From: Neopestalotiopsis rosae
Taxonomy: Eukaryota > Ascomycota > Sordariomycetes > Amphisphaeriales > Sporocadaceae
Reading direction: 5' to 3'
DNA: 64,000 bases
NCBI GenBank assembly: GCA_023078685.1
Contig: JALGAS010000005.1
Location: 3,658,001-3,722,000 of the forward strand
Shown here: piece after piece, positions 1 through 10,606 of the stretch
Position numbering within the stretch: position 1 is the stretch's first letter
Layout of the letters: the number at the start of each line of letters is the position of its first letter
Position numbers and translations under genes: made by a program
Notes under the pieces: model-generated
What the model saw: only the letters and a program-made list of their open reading frames with translations
Database searches by the model: none
What the model was told of the DNA's origin: nothing

Positions 1-1034
1 CATTTACGTCTGGTTGGCGAGCAGCATAGCATTGGCGTTTTGTGTGTTGTATACATTTCATAAATTAATAGGGCATTCAGTTGCCGAGGTGTGGGCAGGC
101 GCAGAGACATCTAGGTTACACAGGAGTACAGAAACTTTATATACATGTACAAGGTCAGGTAAAACATGAAGAAACATCGACTCACCCTCCAATGAGGAAG
201 TCGACCAATATAATACTTTGTCTCAGATAATTTTCCAGCGCTTATTTTCTGCTCAACCAGATCTGCAAACTTTAGTATTGCCGGTGGATAAAGAAGTTCC
301 CAATTTTTGCGCAGTCAGTTGTCTTCCATCATGGATTGATTCGTCGCCCACATGTGCATATGGGCTGGTAACGTAGGTGATTTCTGTGCGCAATTTACCA
401 ATACTACAGCTAGCTGCAAAGCAAAGGTTATGGATATCTCAAAAACATACACTGGGTTTGGCCATTTCCACTCCCCATGGCACTATTTATGCTTCCGATG
501 TTATATATACCATGATGATGCTCCTCCCAATGCCAAAAAGGTCAGTCCTCTCACCACCGGCCATTTTGACGCCACCCAGGATTTCCGATCAGAAGCCTCA
601 TTATCATGTCGGTTGAAACCATATTGACCCCAGTGGGAAAAAACAAAAACGGAAACGACTAGTAATCGCAGATGAAGTCAACAACAAAAATCAGAATAAC
701 AAGTCTGGAGGGTATAGGTATAGAGCGCCCTCTCACTAACGCTCTCCCTAGCCAGAGCAGTAAATCCAGACTGCAAAACGCCATAAAACATTAAAAACCA
801 TGAAATCCGGACGAGAGAAACTGTAACGAAGCAGGGAAAGCAAGCGCAATTGAAACAATTTCAAATCAAAAGTGGCCTTGATGTTGATGCATAGACTGGC
901 TGTTCCTCGTTGAGATATTGTTTTCAGCTTGTTCGAGTTCGGATGACTGCGGTAGAATCGCGTTGAACCATTCCAGTTGATGGATTTGGATCAAAACGGA
1001 GGGGGCCAATTAGGATGATGAGCGAATGACGTCT
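1..1034. other. no gene seen (window start to MAF1)
   Basis: About 1 kb without a supportable coding region. The open frames here are short, overlap one another and show no protein-like composition or splice-site support. The right part is presumably the 3' flank of the minus-strand MAF1 gene. Confidence 0.5.
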
Positions 1035-2182
1035 CTACTCAATTTCCATCCTTGCGGCAATATCTTCACTCACGCCGCGCACCGGACTTTGTCGCATCTC
1101 GTCATCCTCGTCTTCATCTTCGCTTTCGCTTTGCAGATACTCGTCTTCGCTGTTTTCTTTCGACTGTGCTGCGTTGAGTGGGTCAAAGTCGATATCCTCA
1201 TCGGGATCCCAAATCTCCATTTCCGTGTCATCTTCGTCGTCGTCGCCATCGCTCTCAATGACTCTGTCTGCGATGCTGTCACCCAACCAGTAGTTGGCGC
1301 GCTTGTTGGCGCCGCTCGATGACACTAGAGACGGACTAATGACTGAGCTGCTCCCTCGCCTCATTCCGTTGGGCTTCAGGGCGGGCGACGAGTGCATAAT
1401 GGACGGCACACCTCTGACATACATGTATGCGACACGCTTTAGGCCCTTGTTGAAGAAGAAATAGTGCATTCTCCAAATGGCGGCCTCCTCCCCATCGAAT
1501 GGATCCGTGGCGGGTTGGTAGGAGAAACAGACACAGTCCTTTAGCTTCATCTCCTTATCTACCATGGCCCACATTTGAGGGCCCCATGGGGGGCTGCTGA
1601 TCGCCGCCGTTCCACCAGCAGCAGCAGGGGAACTGCCATAGTTCCGAAACGATGAGCTCATAGCCGGTGTCAACAGCGACGGCGGGCGCACATTGTTGAG
1701 AGTGTTATCAAAAGCCGCTATCGCGCGCCGGAGGTTGCGCTCACGGCGGAAATCGGACGGCCTCAAGACATGCGAGAAGTCGTAGTCGGGGTGGCTCGCG
1801 TTCAATGTTGCGATAAGGTAGGCAAAGGTCCGGCGACTTTGTATGTCTGATAGCGGACCAAATGGACTCGATCGCGACAGGTTCAATGATGCCGCCATTT
1901 GTTCGCGTTGTGGTGGTGACAGCGAAGCACCAAACTTGAGTAGCGCTGCATGTTTCGACTCGAGTGACTGATCAATCGACTTGTATAATTTCCTGTCCGA
2001 GCCAGCGGCTTTCGTTGTGTATAAATCGCATCCTCCATTGACGCGCAAGTCGGGCGTTGTAAAGTTCAGCGCCGACGTCACGGTATCAAAGTCCCGTATA
2101 GGAAGGAACTATATAGCATGGTGTGTTAGCGTAAGCGAGAACCAGTACGATTGATTTCCTGTATTTGGCGACATGCCTTCAT
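1035..2182 (-). CDS. MAF1: Maf1, repressor of RNA polymerase III
   Basis: Maf1 is the nutrient- and stress-responsive repressor that binds Pol III and TFIIIB and shuts down tRNA and 5S synthesis. It shuttles between cytoplasm and nucleus under TOR and PKA control. The model has two exons, 2177-2182 (just ATG AAG) and 1035-2108, giving 359 residues. Spliced, the protein starts MKFLPIRDFDTVTSALNF, which matches the family N-terminus (MKFL..., then an NF/TP/D stretch followed by CDLYTTKAAG, residues about 27-36). The second conserved block contains DPFDGEEAAIWRMHYFFFN and KRVAYMYVRG near residues 218-250. The C-terminus is very acidic, as in fungal homologues. The 68-nt intron 2109-2176 needs a GC donor (AAG|GCATGT) and ends TATAG. 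The family is certain; the six-base first exon is inference but is the only way I found to reach the conserved MKFL start. Confidence 0.92.
2109..2176 (-). other. MAF1: GC-AG intron of MAF1
   Basis: On the minus strand the donor reads AAG|GCATGT and the acceptor TATATAG|TTCC. Splicing joins ATG AAG to TTC CTT CCT and restores the conserved MKFL start of Maf1. A GC donor with AAG before it and a T at position 6 is the usual form of the minor GC-AG class. No GT donor nearby gives the same product. Confidence 0.75.
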
Positions 2183-3855
2183 CTTGGGTAGTGTTGTGTG
2201 TGTATGTCGGTGAAAGGAGTTGCTGACGCGAAGAGAAGGCTGCCGCGATGACGTCGAGTGTTGTTGCGCGTATGCGCTCGGTACACGTCTTTGTATCGTG
2301 AAGAAGGTCGCAAGCTATAAAATAGTCTGTATGATCCACCTTGTCAAATGCAACGGCAGACAGATGGTGTATGAAGATCTGGTGGTGTTCGTGTAATTGC
2401 CTTATCTGTCGGGAATCGTTCCGGGTGTTTGCTGTTTGGGAGCTCGGCTAAGACGACAACAACCAAGCTCGGCCTCTCCTGAATATTCTCGAAAGATCAG
2501 ACGTACCAGACGATGATACACGAGTGAAGAGAAGAAGAAAGAAGACGATTATGAAAAGGGGTTATGCTGGTATTTGGAACAGTTGCACAGATGGCCAGAC
2601 AGAGAGACTGGAGTTGACAACACGAACAAAGGGGACGTCGGGACGAATGGGAGGAGCAGTTGGTGATCAGCAGGCGGGTCGTCGGCGATGTTGTCTGACG
2701 AGCTGGCAACTGGGTTTAGGCGATTCGGACACTAGTAATCAAGAGCTATCTGAGACAGCCGAAAAGCGCAAAGCTTCTACAATACTACTTTCGGAAAGTC
2801 TGCGCCTGTTTTCGGAGACGGCAGGCGCAGAGAACCGTTGACGTGTGCTAAATGATTGCAAGTTAGTTGGTCCATTACATTGTGCGCCAAACTGAGAGAC
2901 GGCATTGGCGGCCAGCGGCCAGCGGCCAGCGACCCCACGACGTCGTCATTGACGATATAAGGTGTCGAGGTCGTACGAGGAATCGGCTGTGGTAGAAGTG
3001 TCCGAACTCTGCCGTCAGCGCAAAGTCACCTTGATTAGTTTCCGATCCAAGGTTCTGGCGGGGTTGCATTCGCATTGCCCATCAAAGCCCATGCGCTGCG
3101 CTCTCTCCTTAACCTAGACCGTTTCCGTACGGGTGGGAATCCTCCACCCTCAATCGAACACACCAAGGAATAGGCCAGGCCACGGCAGTGCAGCGAATGA
3201 GACGACGCCTAGATGCCACGAGTGGACATCCGTCGGTGTCCTTGAAAGTTGCATGTCCCTCTTGCGAAAACAAGTCGCCAGGCTGTGTGGATTCTGCAAA
3301 GTGATGCGACTTTTGTGATCTTGATCAGCGACTCAATTCGACCATGTGCTTTGTTCTGCGCGCATCTGGCGAGTGCGGCTTTCGGCAAACATCATTGCCA
3401 TCGTAGACTAGCTGGACGACATCACCCCATGGATCGGGTGGTCGCTGAATAAACTACCCCGCTATGATATGCCCCTATCCAAGACGAGTTCATCGCCTAG
3501 AGCTTTCAATGCAAGAACAGTTCAAAAGTCTTGTCCAGTCTCGACGATGCAACGCCTCCTGCCTTTCCTTATCGAATCCCATACGCGTGTCCGCCCTCAT
3601 CGGTTAATATCACTGTCCTCTCCGCCCTGTGAAGTATGCTGCATGATGTGTGTCGTGCAATCAGATGAGACCGTTCGCTTTCAGTGCTGCCTTGATCTCT
3701 TTGTCTTGGGAATGCTGTTGAATGAGGAAACAAACGTCTATTAGCAATCACCATGACCAGGTATATAGTCGTATCTCGGAGACCTGTACGCCCGTCGTTA
3801 TGACAACGCCAAATACCCCCTAATGAGCTTGATGCTTTAATGTACAATGAATTCG
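2183..3855. other. gene-free stretch between MAF1 and AP-1 sigma
   Basis: I see no convincing gene. Open frames of 60-105 codons exist on both strands, but none has recognisable domains or linked exons. A short direct repeat of GCGGCCA, three copies, lies at about 2908-2931. The left part should hold the MAF1 promoter. Confidence 0.5.
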
Positions 3856-4498
3856 TTACATGATCTTCGTGACCTCGTCTTCGACCTGGAGAAGAGAAGA
3901 GTATAGATGTTAGCGAGTATAAACCCGGGCAATTGCCTGTCAAGGAGAAACAAGAAAAAGGAAAAAGGAAAGGAAAGACCCGCGCGGCCGTGAGCTTACC
4001 TCCATATCCTCTAGCGAGTCCTGCTGCCCTATGCACCGCAGCACGGCCTTCTTGCTGCTCTCCTGTAGTTCTCCTGCCAGCAAGAGCTCGTCCAGAATGT
4101 AGTAGGCCTTGGTGAAAGAGAAGATAATGTCCAACTCGCAAACGTTGCCATAGTACTTATCCATCTGCTCGACGTAGCGATGGATGATCTCGAGAGTGAT
4201 GAGCTCGTTGTCGTCGGAATCGCAGCCGGCGATGAAAAAGAGCGAGGCGTAGCGGCGGTAGACGATCTTGGTGTCCTTGTATTCCAGGAAGTTGCACATT
4301 CTCGTTCGCCGGGCGAGGACAAGTTGGGAGACGTCCTTGACGATCTTGGCCTTGTCCTTGGGCGACAAGGTAGAGAACCACTTCGCAAGACGGACCTTGC
4401 CCTGTCTAGAGAGCAGAATGAGGTAGCTGTCATGATCTTAGCATCAGGCTGACTGATCCGCCGTGGATGGAGGTGACAAGATCATACTTGATGGCCAT
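3856..4498 (-). CDS. APS1: AP-1 clathrin adaptor complex, sigma subunit
   Basis: This is the small (sigma) chain of the AP-1 adaptor, which with beta, gamma and mu subunits sorts cargo into clathrin vesicles at the trans-Golgi and endosomes. Three exons, 4488-4498, 4000-4426 and 3856-3885, give 155 residues, the normal family length. The spliced start [20 protein letters not shown] is the typical sigma-1 N-terminus. It is followed by [20 protein letters not shown], the LFFIAGC segment, and a helical end with [15 protein letters not shown]. The last exon supplies VEDEVTKIM before the stop. Introns are 4427-4487 (GTATGA...ACAG) and 3886-3999 (GTAAGC...CCAG). The AP-1 rather than AP-2 assignment rests on overall similarity and is fairly secure. 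Confidence 0.95.
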
Positions 4499-5270
4499 GA
4501 TGTTGATGTTGCCGACGCACCCACCACGAGGAAGACGTAAGCTCTTGGAGTTTTCAGGTTTAAGTTTTTTTTTTCTCCTCTCCTCAGGGGCGGAGGTGCT
4601 GCGTCAAGAGATCGATTGGTGGATCCGGGAGCTTGAGATGAGGTATGCGCATCGAATAGTTGCACAGTTGCTCTCTGTCAATTTTGAAGACACCTCGGTT
4701 GGCCACGAGGCAGAATGAGGGATGTTTAGGTAAGGCTACGGGGGGTTCGCAATGGGGAGTTTAGTGCACGTAGGAGACCCCCGGAGCGGCGCTAAACTTC
4801 CGCCGAGGCATTCCAGTTGAATATTCCCGTTACCTAACAGTGCCCACGCAGTATTGACCTTTGATGATATACCAATGCTTGCGCACATGTCAAAGATGCA
4901 TGTGTTAATTCTATTCTGTGCTTTTCTTATTCACAGTGGTTCCATTTGCGGAAAATAAACTTGTCACACTTTGATACCATCGACAGCTCCGGTGAGCTAC
5001 ATAATTTAGGTAAGTATCTACGGAACATACCTCCAAGCTACACCTAAGTAGTCCCAGAATGTGGACATGTTGTCAGGTATCAAGACTCCAGATGTCAACC
5101 ACCTCGTCTCCCTGTGCAACTGTCTGATGTCAGTCGGGGTGGACATTTGCCATATTCGATTTGTGGTACATGGAAAGATCGTATTAGGTCAAATGTTGCA
5201 GCGAATCGCGGAATCACTCCATATGCATCCGCGAAGCACGTCTTTGACAGTTTCGTGGGAGATCGAGGCC

Positions 5271-5303
<33 letters not shown>

Positions 5304-6410
5304 AGTGGCCCCCAAAGAACAGCACCGTTTCCAGCGCCTTTCCGTCAATGTGAGTGGTGCACCCGCCACGCCATACGCCCAGCGAAGGACATTGACAAGG
5401 AACAATGTCGAAGCCCCCACTTGTCCGTGATGCTTAAACAATGTTCACTGTCCAATACGCGGGATGGGATATCCAATTCCGGTTGCACTTGCAGAAGAAA
5501 CTCGCATCGGACAGCTGCTCTGCGGGCGCTGCCTTGCATCAATCCCACATCATCCCACGATCTCGGGAAAGTAGTGACAGAACTACGGAATACAGCACTT
5601 TGAAGGACGGCGTCATCAGCTTTGCCTTTGCTTACTGACTTACACCTACCATTACCGATACGCTGCTGCTGTTTCGTGACCTACTCACGCAAATCCCGGT
5701 TGGCTCTTCTCGTTGACGACAGAGTATACGACAACTACCGTATAATGTAGGTTATATACCAGGTCAGCTCCCGCAATGCTCATACCGGGATATGGTCAGT
5801 TGTGCGATTACCTATCAAGCCAAGCGTGCGGGCCAGTACTATCGTGAAGGATACAGCTCGGCTAGTATCCGTCCAGTCCAGACCGGAACCAGATCAGTTC
5901 ATCCTCCACGCACCCGACCTATTTTTGCTTACAAACACCGAATGTAATCCGACCTAGGTGCCATATCAGCCTAGGAACTTTTGGAAGTCTTCATTTCTCC
6001 CCTCCTCCGCGGAAAGACGAGGTCATGTCATTTTCTGCTTTCTAGTCATGATACACCTGCTTGGTTTTGACTAAGGTTTCGTCCCTTTCTTCTCAAGCAT
6101 CCATACATATCTAAATACCTACTACTGCATACAAAGAAACCTTCCCGCCTCACTGGTACATGTACCTTTTTTTTTCTTCCTCCGACAGCGCTCAAGTCAC
6201 CATTGCGTCTTAACCCCACTTGACGTCTAGACATTTTTTGAGTGTACCCCTCCATCCAATGGTCGCGCTTTGGCCATAGAGATTATTATTATATCATTTT
6301 TCGTCGGCTCTTCTTTACTCTTACCCTCTTCGAAGCTTGCAATGGGAATCGTCTTTTCTTGCTTGGAAAGACTCGGTCTATACAGTCGCAAAAAGTCAAA
6401 GTCTCGAACA
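4499..6410. other. divergent intergenic region, AP-1 sigma / GCLM
   Basis: About 1.9 kb between two divergently transcribed genes, so it should hold both promoters. No convincing coding region. It contains a 31-base pure C run (listed separately) that creates artificial proline or glycine tracts in overlapping frames. The end near 6300-6410 is T- and C-rich, as expected just upstream of a fungal start codon. Confidence 0.55.
5273..5303. repeat. 31-base poly-C homopolymer
   Basis: An uninterrupted run of C from 5273 to 5303, preceded by GGCCAA and followed by AGTGGCC. It lies in non-coding DNA. The exact length is the least reliable part of the sequence, because sequencing and assembly both miscount such runs. 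Confidence 0.95.
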
Positions 6411-7485
6411 ATGACTAGATTAATCTTGTCTACCGGGTATGCATAGCAGAGCGCCTTTTGGTTTCCATCGCAATCTTGCTTTTCTTTGTTTTACCTTTTT
6501 GGGCGCGCGGAATTCACCTTACTAATTGCTTGTGCGACGACCCAGGAACATCATCTCGGGTGGCCCCTCCATAATCCGAAAACCGGGCGCCTACAGATCC
6601 AACCTCGAATTCACCAACTCGCTTCGAAGCAGCTTTCTGGCAGCTCAACAGGACTATGGCGCGGCTGCTCTAGGCGACACAAATGGTGTCGCCACCACCA
6701 ACGGCACCGCTGCTCCAGTGTCATCACATGTCAATGGCGACAAGAAGACGGCGACCGACGTTTGGACAGAGAAGGTTGGCGACACATTATACGTTCCTCG
6801 CATTGACTCGTCATTGTCCGGTCTACAAGAAGATAGAGAGGCGTACGAAATTACGCTGAAACTATTCTTCTTACCGACAGCACCTGTTTCCGAACGCCCC
6901 GAATATGTCGAAGCCGCCCTGCAAATGGTTAAGAAAGAGCTGGGAGTAAAAGATACCGACCTGCTAATCGTTTCGTTCCCGGGCATCGCCTTTGAGGGCG
7001 ACTGTGAATGGGAAGCAGATAAGCTGAATGCGACTATGGGAAGCGAGGAAGATGAGGCCAAAACCTGGGCAACCCTAGAGAAGCTTCATGAAAGAGGCGA
7101 GGTGCAAAGGCTCGGTCTCGCCGAGTTTGGCACCGAGAAACTGTCACACTTTATCCAAAAGACAAAGGTCCGGCCAGCGGTAAACCAGATCAACACTAAG
7201 AATTGTTGCAACGTCCCGCCGCCCTTGATCGAGCTGGCCAAGAAGGAAAACATAGAGCTGTTGACGCATACCGACTGCACCGATATACTGCCAGGCGGGA
7301 CACTGCGAGAGCTTCTCGGCCAAGGCTTGCAAGGTGCAGGCATTTTGGCAGACGAGAGTTCCAGCGAGGGCCTCGAGGGTGACCTGATGCCGCAATGGGT
7401 GGTGAAATATACTGCGTTCGTAAAGGACCGTGGCGTCATTGAAAACAAGGGCTATTTTGCAGGCGCACAACTGCTTGGGAAATAA
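6411..7485 (+). CDS. GCLM: glutamate-cysteine ligase modifier subunit
   Basis: This is the regulatory light chain of glutamate-cysteine ligase, which makes gamma-glutamylcysteine, the first step of glutathione synthesis, in the cytosol. Two exons, 6411-6436 and 6546-7485, give 321 residues. The start MTRLILSTGNIISGGPSIIR is the family N-terminus, and the intron (GTATGC...CCCAG) splits its glycine codon. The rest is a divergent aldo-keto-reductase-like fold. Recognisable parts are the EVQRLGLAEFG block (about residues 190-200), RPAVNQINTKNCC (about 218-230), and LLTHTDCTDILP (about 245-257). An Ala/Thr/Asn-rich insert near residues 50-75 is less conserved. It converges tail to tail on BUD32, 276 bp away. 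Role from family knowledge; confident. Confidence 0.92.
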
Positions 7486-7761
7486 ACGTAGAGAATCTTT
7501 TGAGATGCACTCAAACTTGGCTTCCTAATCGTCGTCATTATGGCGGACTCTTTTTTTGCATTGCGATACACCGTACTCATTCTCTCATAGGGATAGACTA
7601 GCATGACTTTACGGAATACACATTTAACATCGTCTCTACCCTGTACTCATGGGTGTTTGAGAACGTAATTAACCCTTCTTTCTTGACACTGGCTCCTTGA
7701 GCGTAATCGGCGAATGAATCCAAATGGCAGAATTACTTTCTTTTGTTACGGCTGTAGAATA

Positions 7762-8652
7762 CTATCCCAACATGCTTCTCTTGCGGCCTCTCATTCTCAC
7801 ATCCTCCAGCTTCTTTAGTACTATCGGCGCGCCTTTAAACGTACCTCTGTATCCATCTAGTACAGCAGAAAACAAGCCTTCTGCCTTGGGATGTGTACTC
7901 CCGAATGCGCGCTCCAGAACATAGAGGTCTACAGCGCGGTCCTCGTCTTGCGTGCCCTGACTCGCTAGGCCAAAGTCGATAATGACAATCTCACCCTCCA
8001 GAGCCTCTGCCCCAGCGGCCTCATCTTCCGCATCAGGCGCAGTATAACCGTTGCTCGGTCCCTTGCCCTTTTCCCATGGCCTCAACATCATGTTACTCGT
8101 CGTCAGGTCGCCGTGCACGATTCCGCTCTTGTGCAGCCGGCCCACGGCCTCGCCCATCCTCCGCATGAGACCCAGGAGCTCCTCGACGCGAGGCTCGTCG
8201 GCGGCCACCTCGGCGGCACCGTTCTCGCCCTTTTTCTCACGTCCTTCCCGCCGCCGCCGCAGCCACTCGTTGACGCGGACGCGCACGGGGGCGCCCGGAA
8301 CCCACTCCATGGCCAGGACGCCCTGGGCCTCGTCGACGGCGTAGAGGGCGGGGACGGCGACCCCTTCGCGGCGGCACTTTTGCAGGATGCGGGCCTCGGC
8401 GAGGATGCGGTGCCGCGTCAGGCGGGCGTCGAGCAGCGGGTGGCGGTAGGGCTTGGAGGGTCGGTGCTTGAGGGCGCAGGGGAGGGAGGGGAGCAAGTGC
8501 GACGTCTTGTACAGGCGGCCCTCGGCGCCCTGGGTGACGAGGATCGGCTCCGTCGCGGCCGGGAAGGTGAGCGCCCGCGGCAGGGGGAAGTCGTGGATGC
8601 TGGGCTCTGGGGGCGCCGGGTCCGGCACTGGGGCTGGGATGGGCTCGGCCAT
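7762..8652 (-). CDS. BUD32: BUD32/PRPK atypical kinase of the EKC/KEOPS complex
   Basis: Bud32 is the small atypical kinase/ATPase of KEOPS, the complex that makes t6A at position 37 of ANN-decoding tRNAs and also affects telomeres and transcription. It is a single exon of 296 residues. I start at the ATG at 8652 (MAEPIPAP), because the codons above it have no family similarity. Motifs in order: VTQGAEGRLYKT (about 39-50, nucleotide loop), KPYRHPLLDARLTRHRI (LD and RL blocks), the catalytic loop HGDLTTSNMM, IDFGLAS (metal-binding DFG), and the basic tail MRGRKRSMLG typical of the family. Odd points are a proline-rich leader and a charged insert (RRRREGREKKGENGA...) around residues 130-160, both longer than in yeast Bud32. 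Family call is secure. Confidence 0.95.
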   Translation of the reverse strand: MAEPIPAPVPDPAPPEPSIHDFPLPRALTFPAATEPILVTQGAEGRLYKTSHLLPSLPCALKHRPSKPYRHPLLDARLTRHRILAEARILQKCRREGVAVPALYAVDEAQGVLAMEWVPGAPVRVRVNEWLRRRREGREKKGENGAAEVAADEPRVEELLGLMRRMGEAVGRLHKSGIVHGDLTTSNMMLRPWEKGKGPSNGYTAPDAEDEAAGAEALEGEIVIIDFGLASQGTQDEDRAVDLYVLERAFGSTHPKAEGLFSAVLDGYRGTFKGAPIVLKKLEDVRMRGRKRSMLG

Positions 8653-10606
8653 GGTCCTCTTGGTGGTTCGTTCGCTCTCTCGCAAGGTTTCAGACTAATA
8701 AGATTGGCTCTAGGACGATTTGAACACTTGGCGGGATGATGTCCAGAAATGTGTCCTTTTCCTTTCCCTCTTTGGTTTATCTCTGACGTTGGCTCTAGGT
8801 AGATGAAGCTCGACTACTGCTGCTGCGATGTGATGTGACTACAACGGCCTGTGGTGCAGTCGCAAACCAAAAAATTGACCCCTCATCGATAAGCTCGAAT
8901 TGGATTGCCCCGCCATCACTATCAATCACTTGAGTATACCTACCTTGACCTTAGTACCCGACAGGCTGTGTACGGCACCGACTAGACTGCTAGACTACCC
9001 AGTAATTAATCGATTTCCATTAATTAGTACGATTCACATACCAAGGTCAATGGTAGACAGTATAGCATGGCCCCTGCTTTCCAACCTCCCCGACTTATAC
9101 CGTACGTGCACGACATAGCCCACCAAATGTCCCAGCACTTGAAATGACAGGGAGTTGAAACCATTGGCAAGATCATTTCTTTCTTATATTACGGTTCCTT
9201 CGGGTGTCTCGTGCTGGCTTTGTCATCTTATCACTGAAATTCCCGAGGCCGCTGCTTGCCCGTCCCCGTGGCCTACCCCAGTTTCTCTCCTGGTTCCCGC
9301 ATTGCAAGCGTCTCCGGAGCGAAGGTCGTGGAATCAATCCTTACTCGACACTCTCCATGATACCTGACCCAGCCCGCAGAAACTCACCGCTCATGACTAG
9401 CCACTATTAGACAGCTTGGCCGTCCGGCCTTGTATGCTGCATGCAGGTTTCTGTTTGGGTTCTTGCCTGCCTCTTCCTCTTCCCAGCGAGCCCAGCTCTT
9501 GCAAAGCGTTGGTTCCAGTCAGGCTTTGTCAGGCCAGTAAGAGGCCACATGACGGCCTGCATGAGCCGCCCGCTGCAGGCATGTTCATGCTTTGTCATTT
9601 CACGGCAACGCAGGGCCAGACTTGAGGATGCACAAGTGGCAGCGGGCAGCGGGCAGCGCATTTTTGCAGAGTTTTCTTTGCTTCTCTTGTTCGTAAAAGG
9701 AGATTGGCTGCAAAGAGGTCCAAGAGATCCGAAAAGATCCAGAAGTGATCCAGAAGAGATCCAGAAGAAGCCCCTGAGTTATGGATATGCTCAGCGACAT
9801 GATTCCACTTGACAGCGGGTGGGTTTGTGCAGTGTCTGGTCACTGGTGTCAGCCGAAAAAAGAAGAGAGGCTCTCCACCAGGGTGCATCTCTAGCCACGT
9901 ATAGAAGACTTGGGTCGTGTGTGTATTCCGCGGCTAGGCCTACAACGCACCGATGATGAGCCTATTGTGGTTGCGATTGTCGGATACGGCCGCTCTGGAC
10001 CACGAGATGGGCCGAGCAAAGTCTGGCCGTGGTACTTCGTACATTGACCTGACTGTAAAAGTAGGGAGCGAAATAGGAAAAGGAAAACCATTCTTTGAAT
10101 TAATTATCAAAAGCAGGGGTGTGTTCGGGTACACACACACACACCTACTATGTATGTACACACACGCATGCCACTCACACGACGCACACCAACTTGTTAG
10201 TTACATGCAGGTTTGTCCGTCCAAACCAGCCTCTTTTACTCCGCGTTCCCGTCTCTTTTACCTACAAAGAGACTTGGAGGGGACGTCATCCACCTTGTTG
10301 CATTTCCCACACGCTTTCTGTCCACCTACTACTACTTACCTTGCCTTTACTCCGTAAATACTGTTGATCGTCGTCTCTCGCTCGTGTGTCGCATGGCCAC
10401 ACTCCTTACGCAGATCTTCTCTACGGCTTCCACGCCATTTCTTGTGCCTCGTCTTCGACCGTCGACCTTTCCTCTTTATTAGGCGATGAATATACTCGTA
10501 GTACGGTAGCATCAAGTCAAGCGCGCAAAGGACCCCACGCCACGGACTCTTTTATGCTTGGACAAGTGCTGCACAAAGGACAAAAAAAAAGAACACTTTC
10601 ACAAAA
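8653..10606. other. gene-sparse stretch upstream of 10.6 kb gene
   Basis: About 2 kb, including the BUD32 promoter, with no convincing gene. At 9725-9772 an 11-nt unit related to AAGAGATCCAG recurs about four times. At 10131-10144 there is an (AC)n run, and at about 9640-9657 a GCGGGCA repeat. A frame at 9441-9812 begins with a signal-peptide-like stretch (MQVSVWVLACLFLFPASPAL), but the remainder is not protein-like and no exon joins it, so I do not call it. Confidence 0.5.

Noticed and set aside
5061..5603. Open frames with long proline or glycine runs around 5.2-5.3 kb
   Set aside because: The runs are translations of the 31-base C tract in three frames. The flanks are not protein-like.
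8113..8739. 208-codon plus-strand frame opposite BUD32
   Set aside because: Antisense shadow of a GC-rich coding exon; the minus strand carries clear kinase motifs.
9441..9812. Frame starting with a signal-peptide-like sequence
   Set aside because: Only the first 20 codons look like a protein; the rest covers repeats (GCGGGCA and the GATCCAGAAG units).
10131..10200. AC-rich stretch as a regulatory or telomere-like element
   Set aside because: A short ordinary (AC)n microsatellite; no telomere repeat units.
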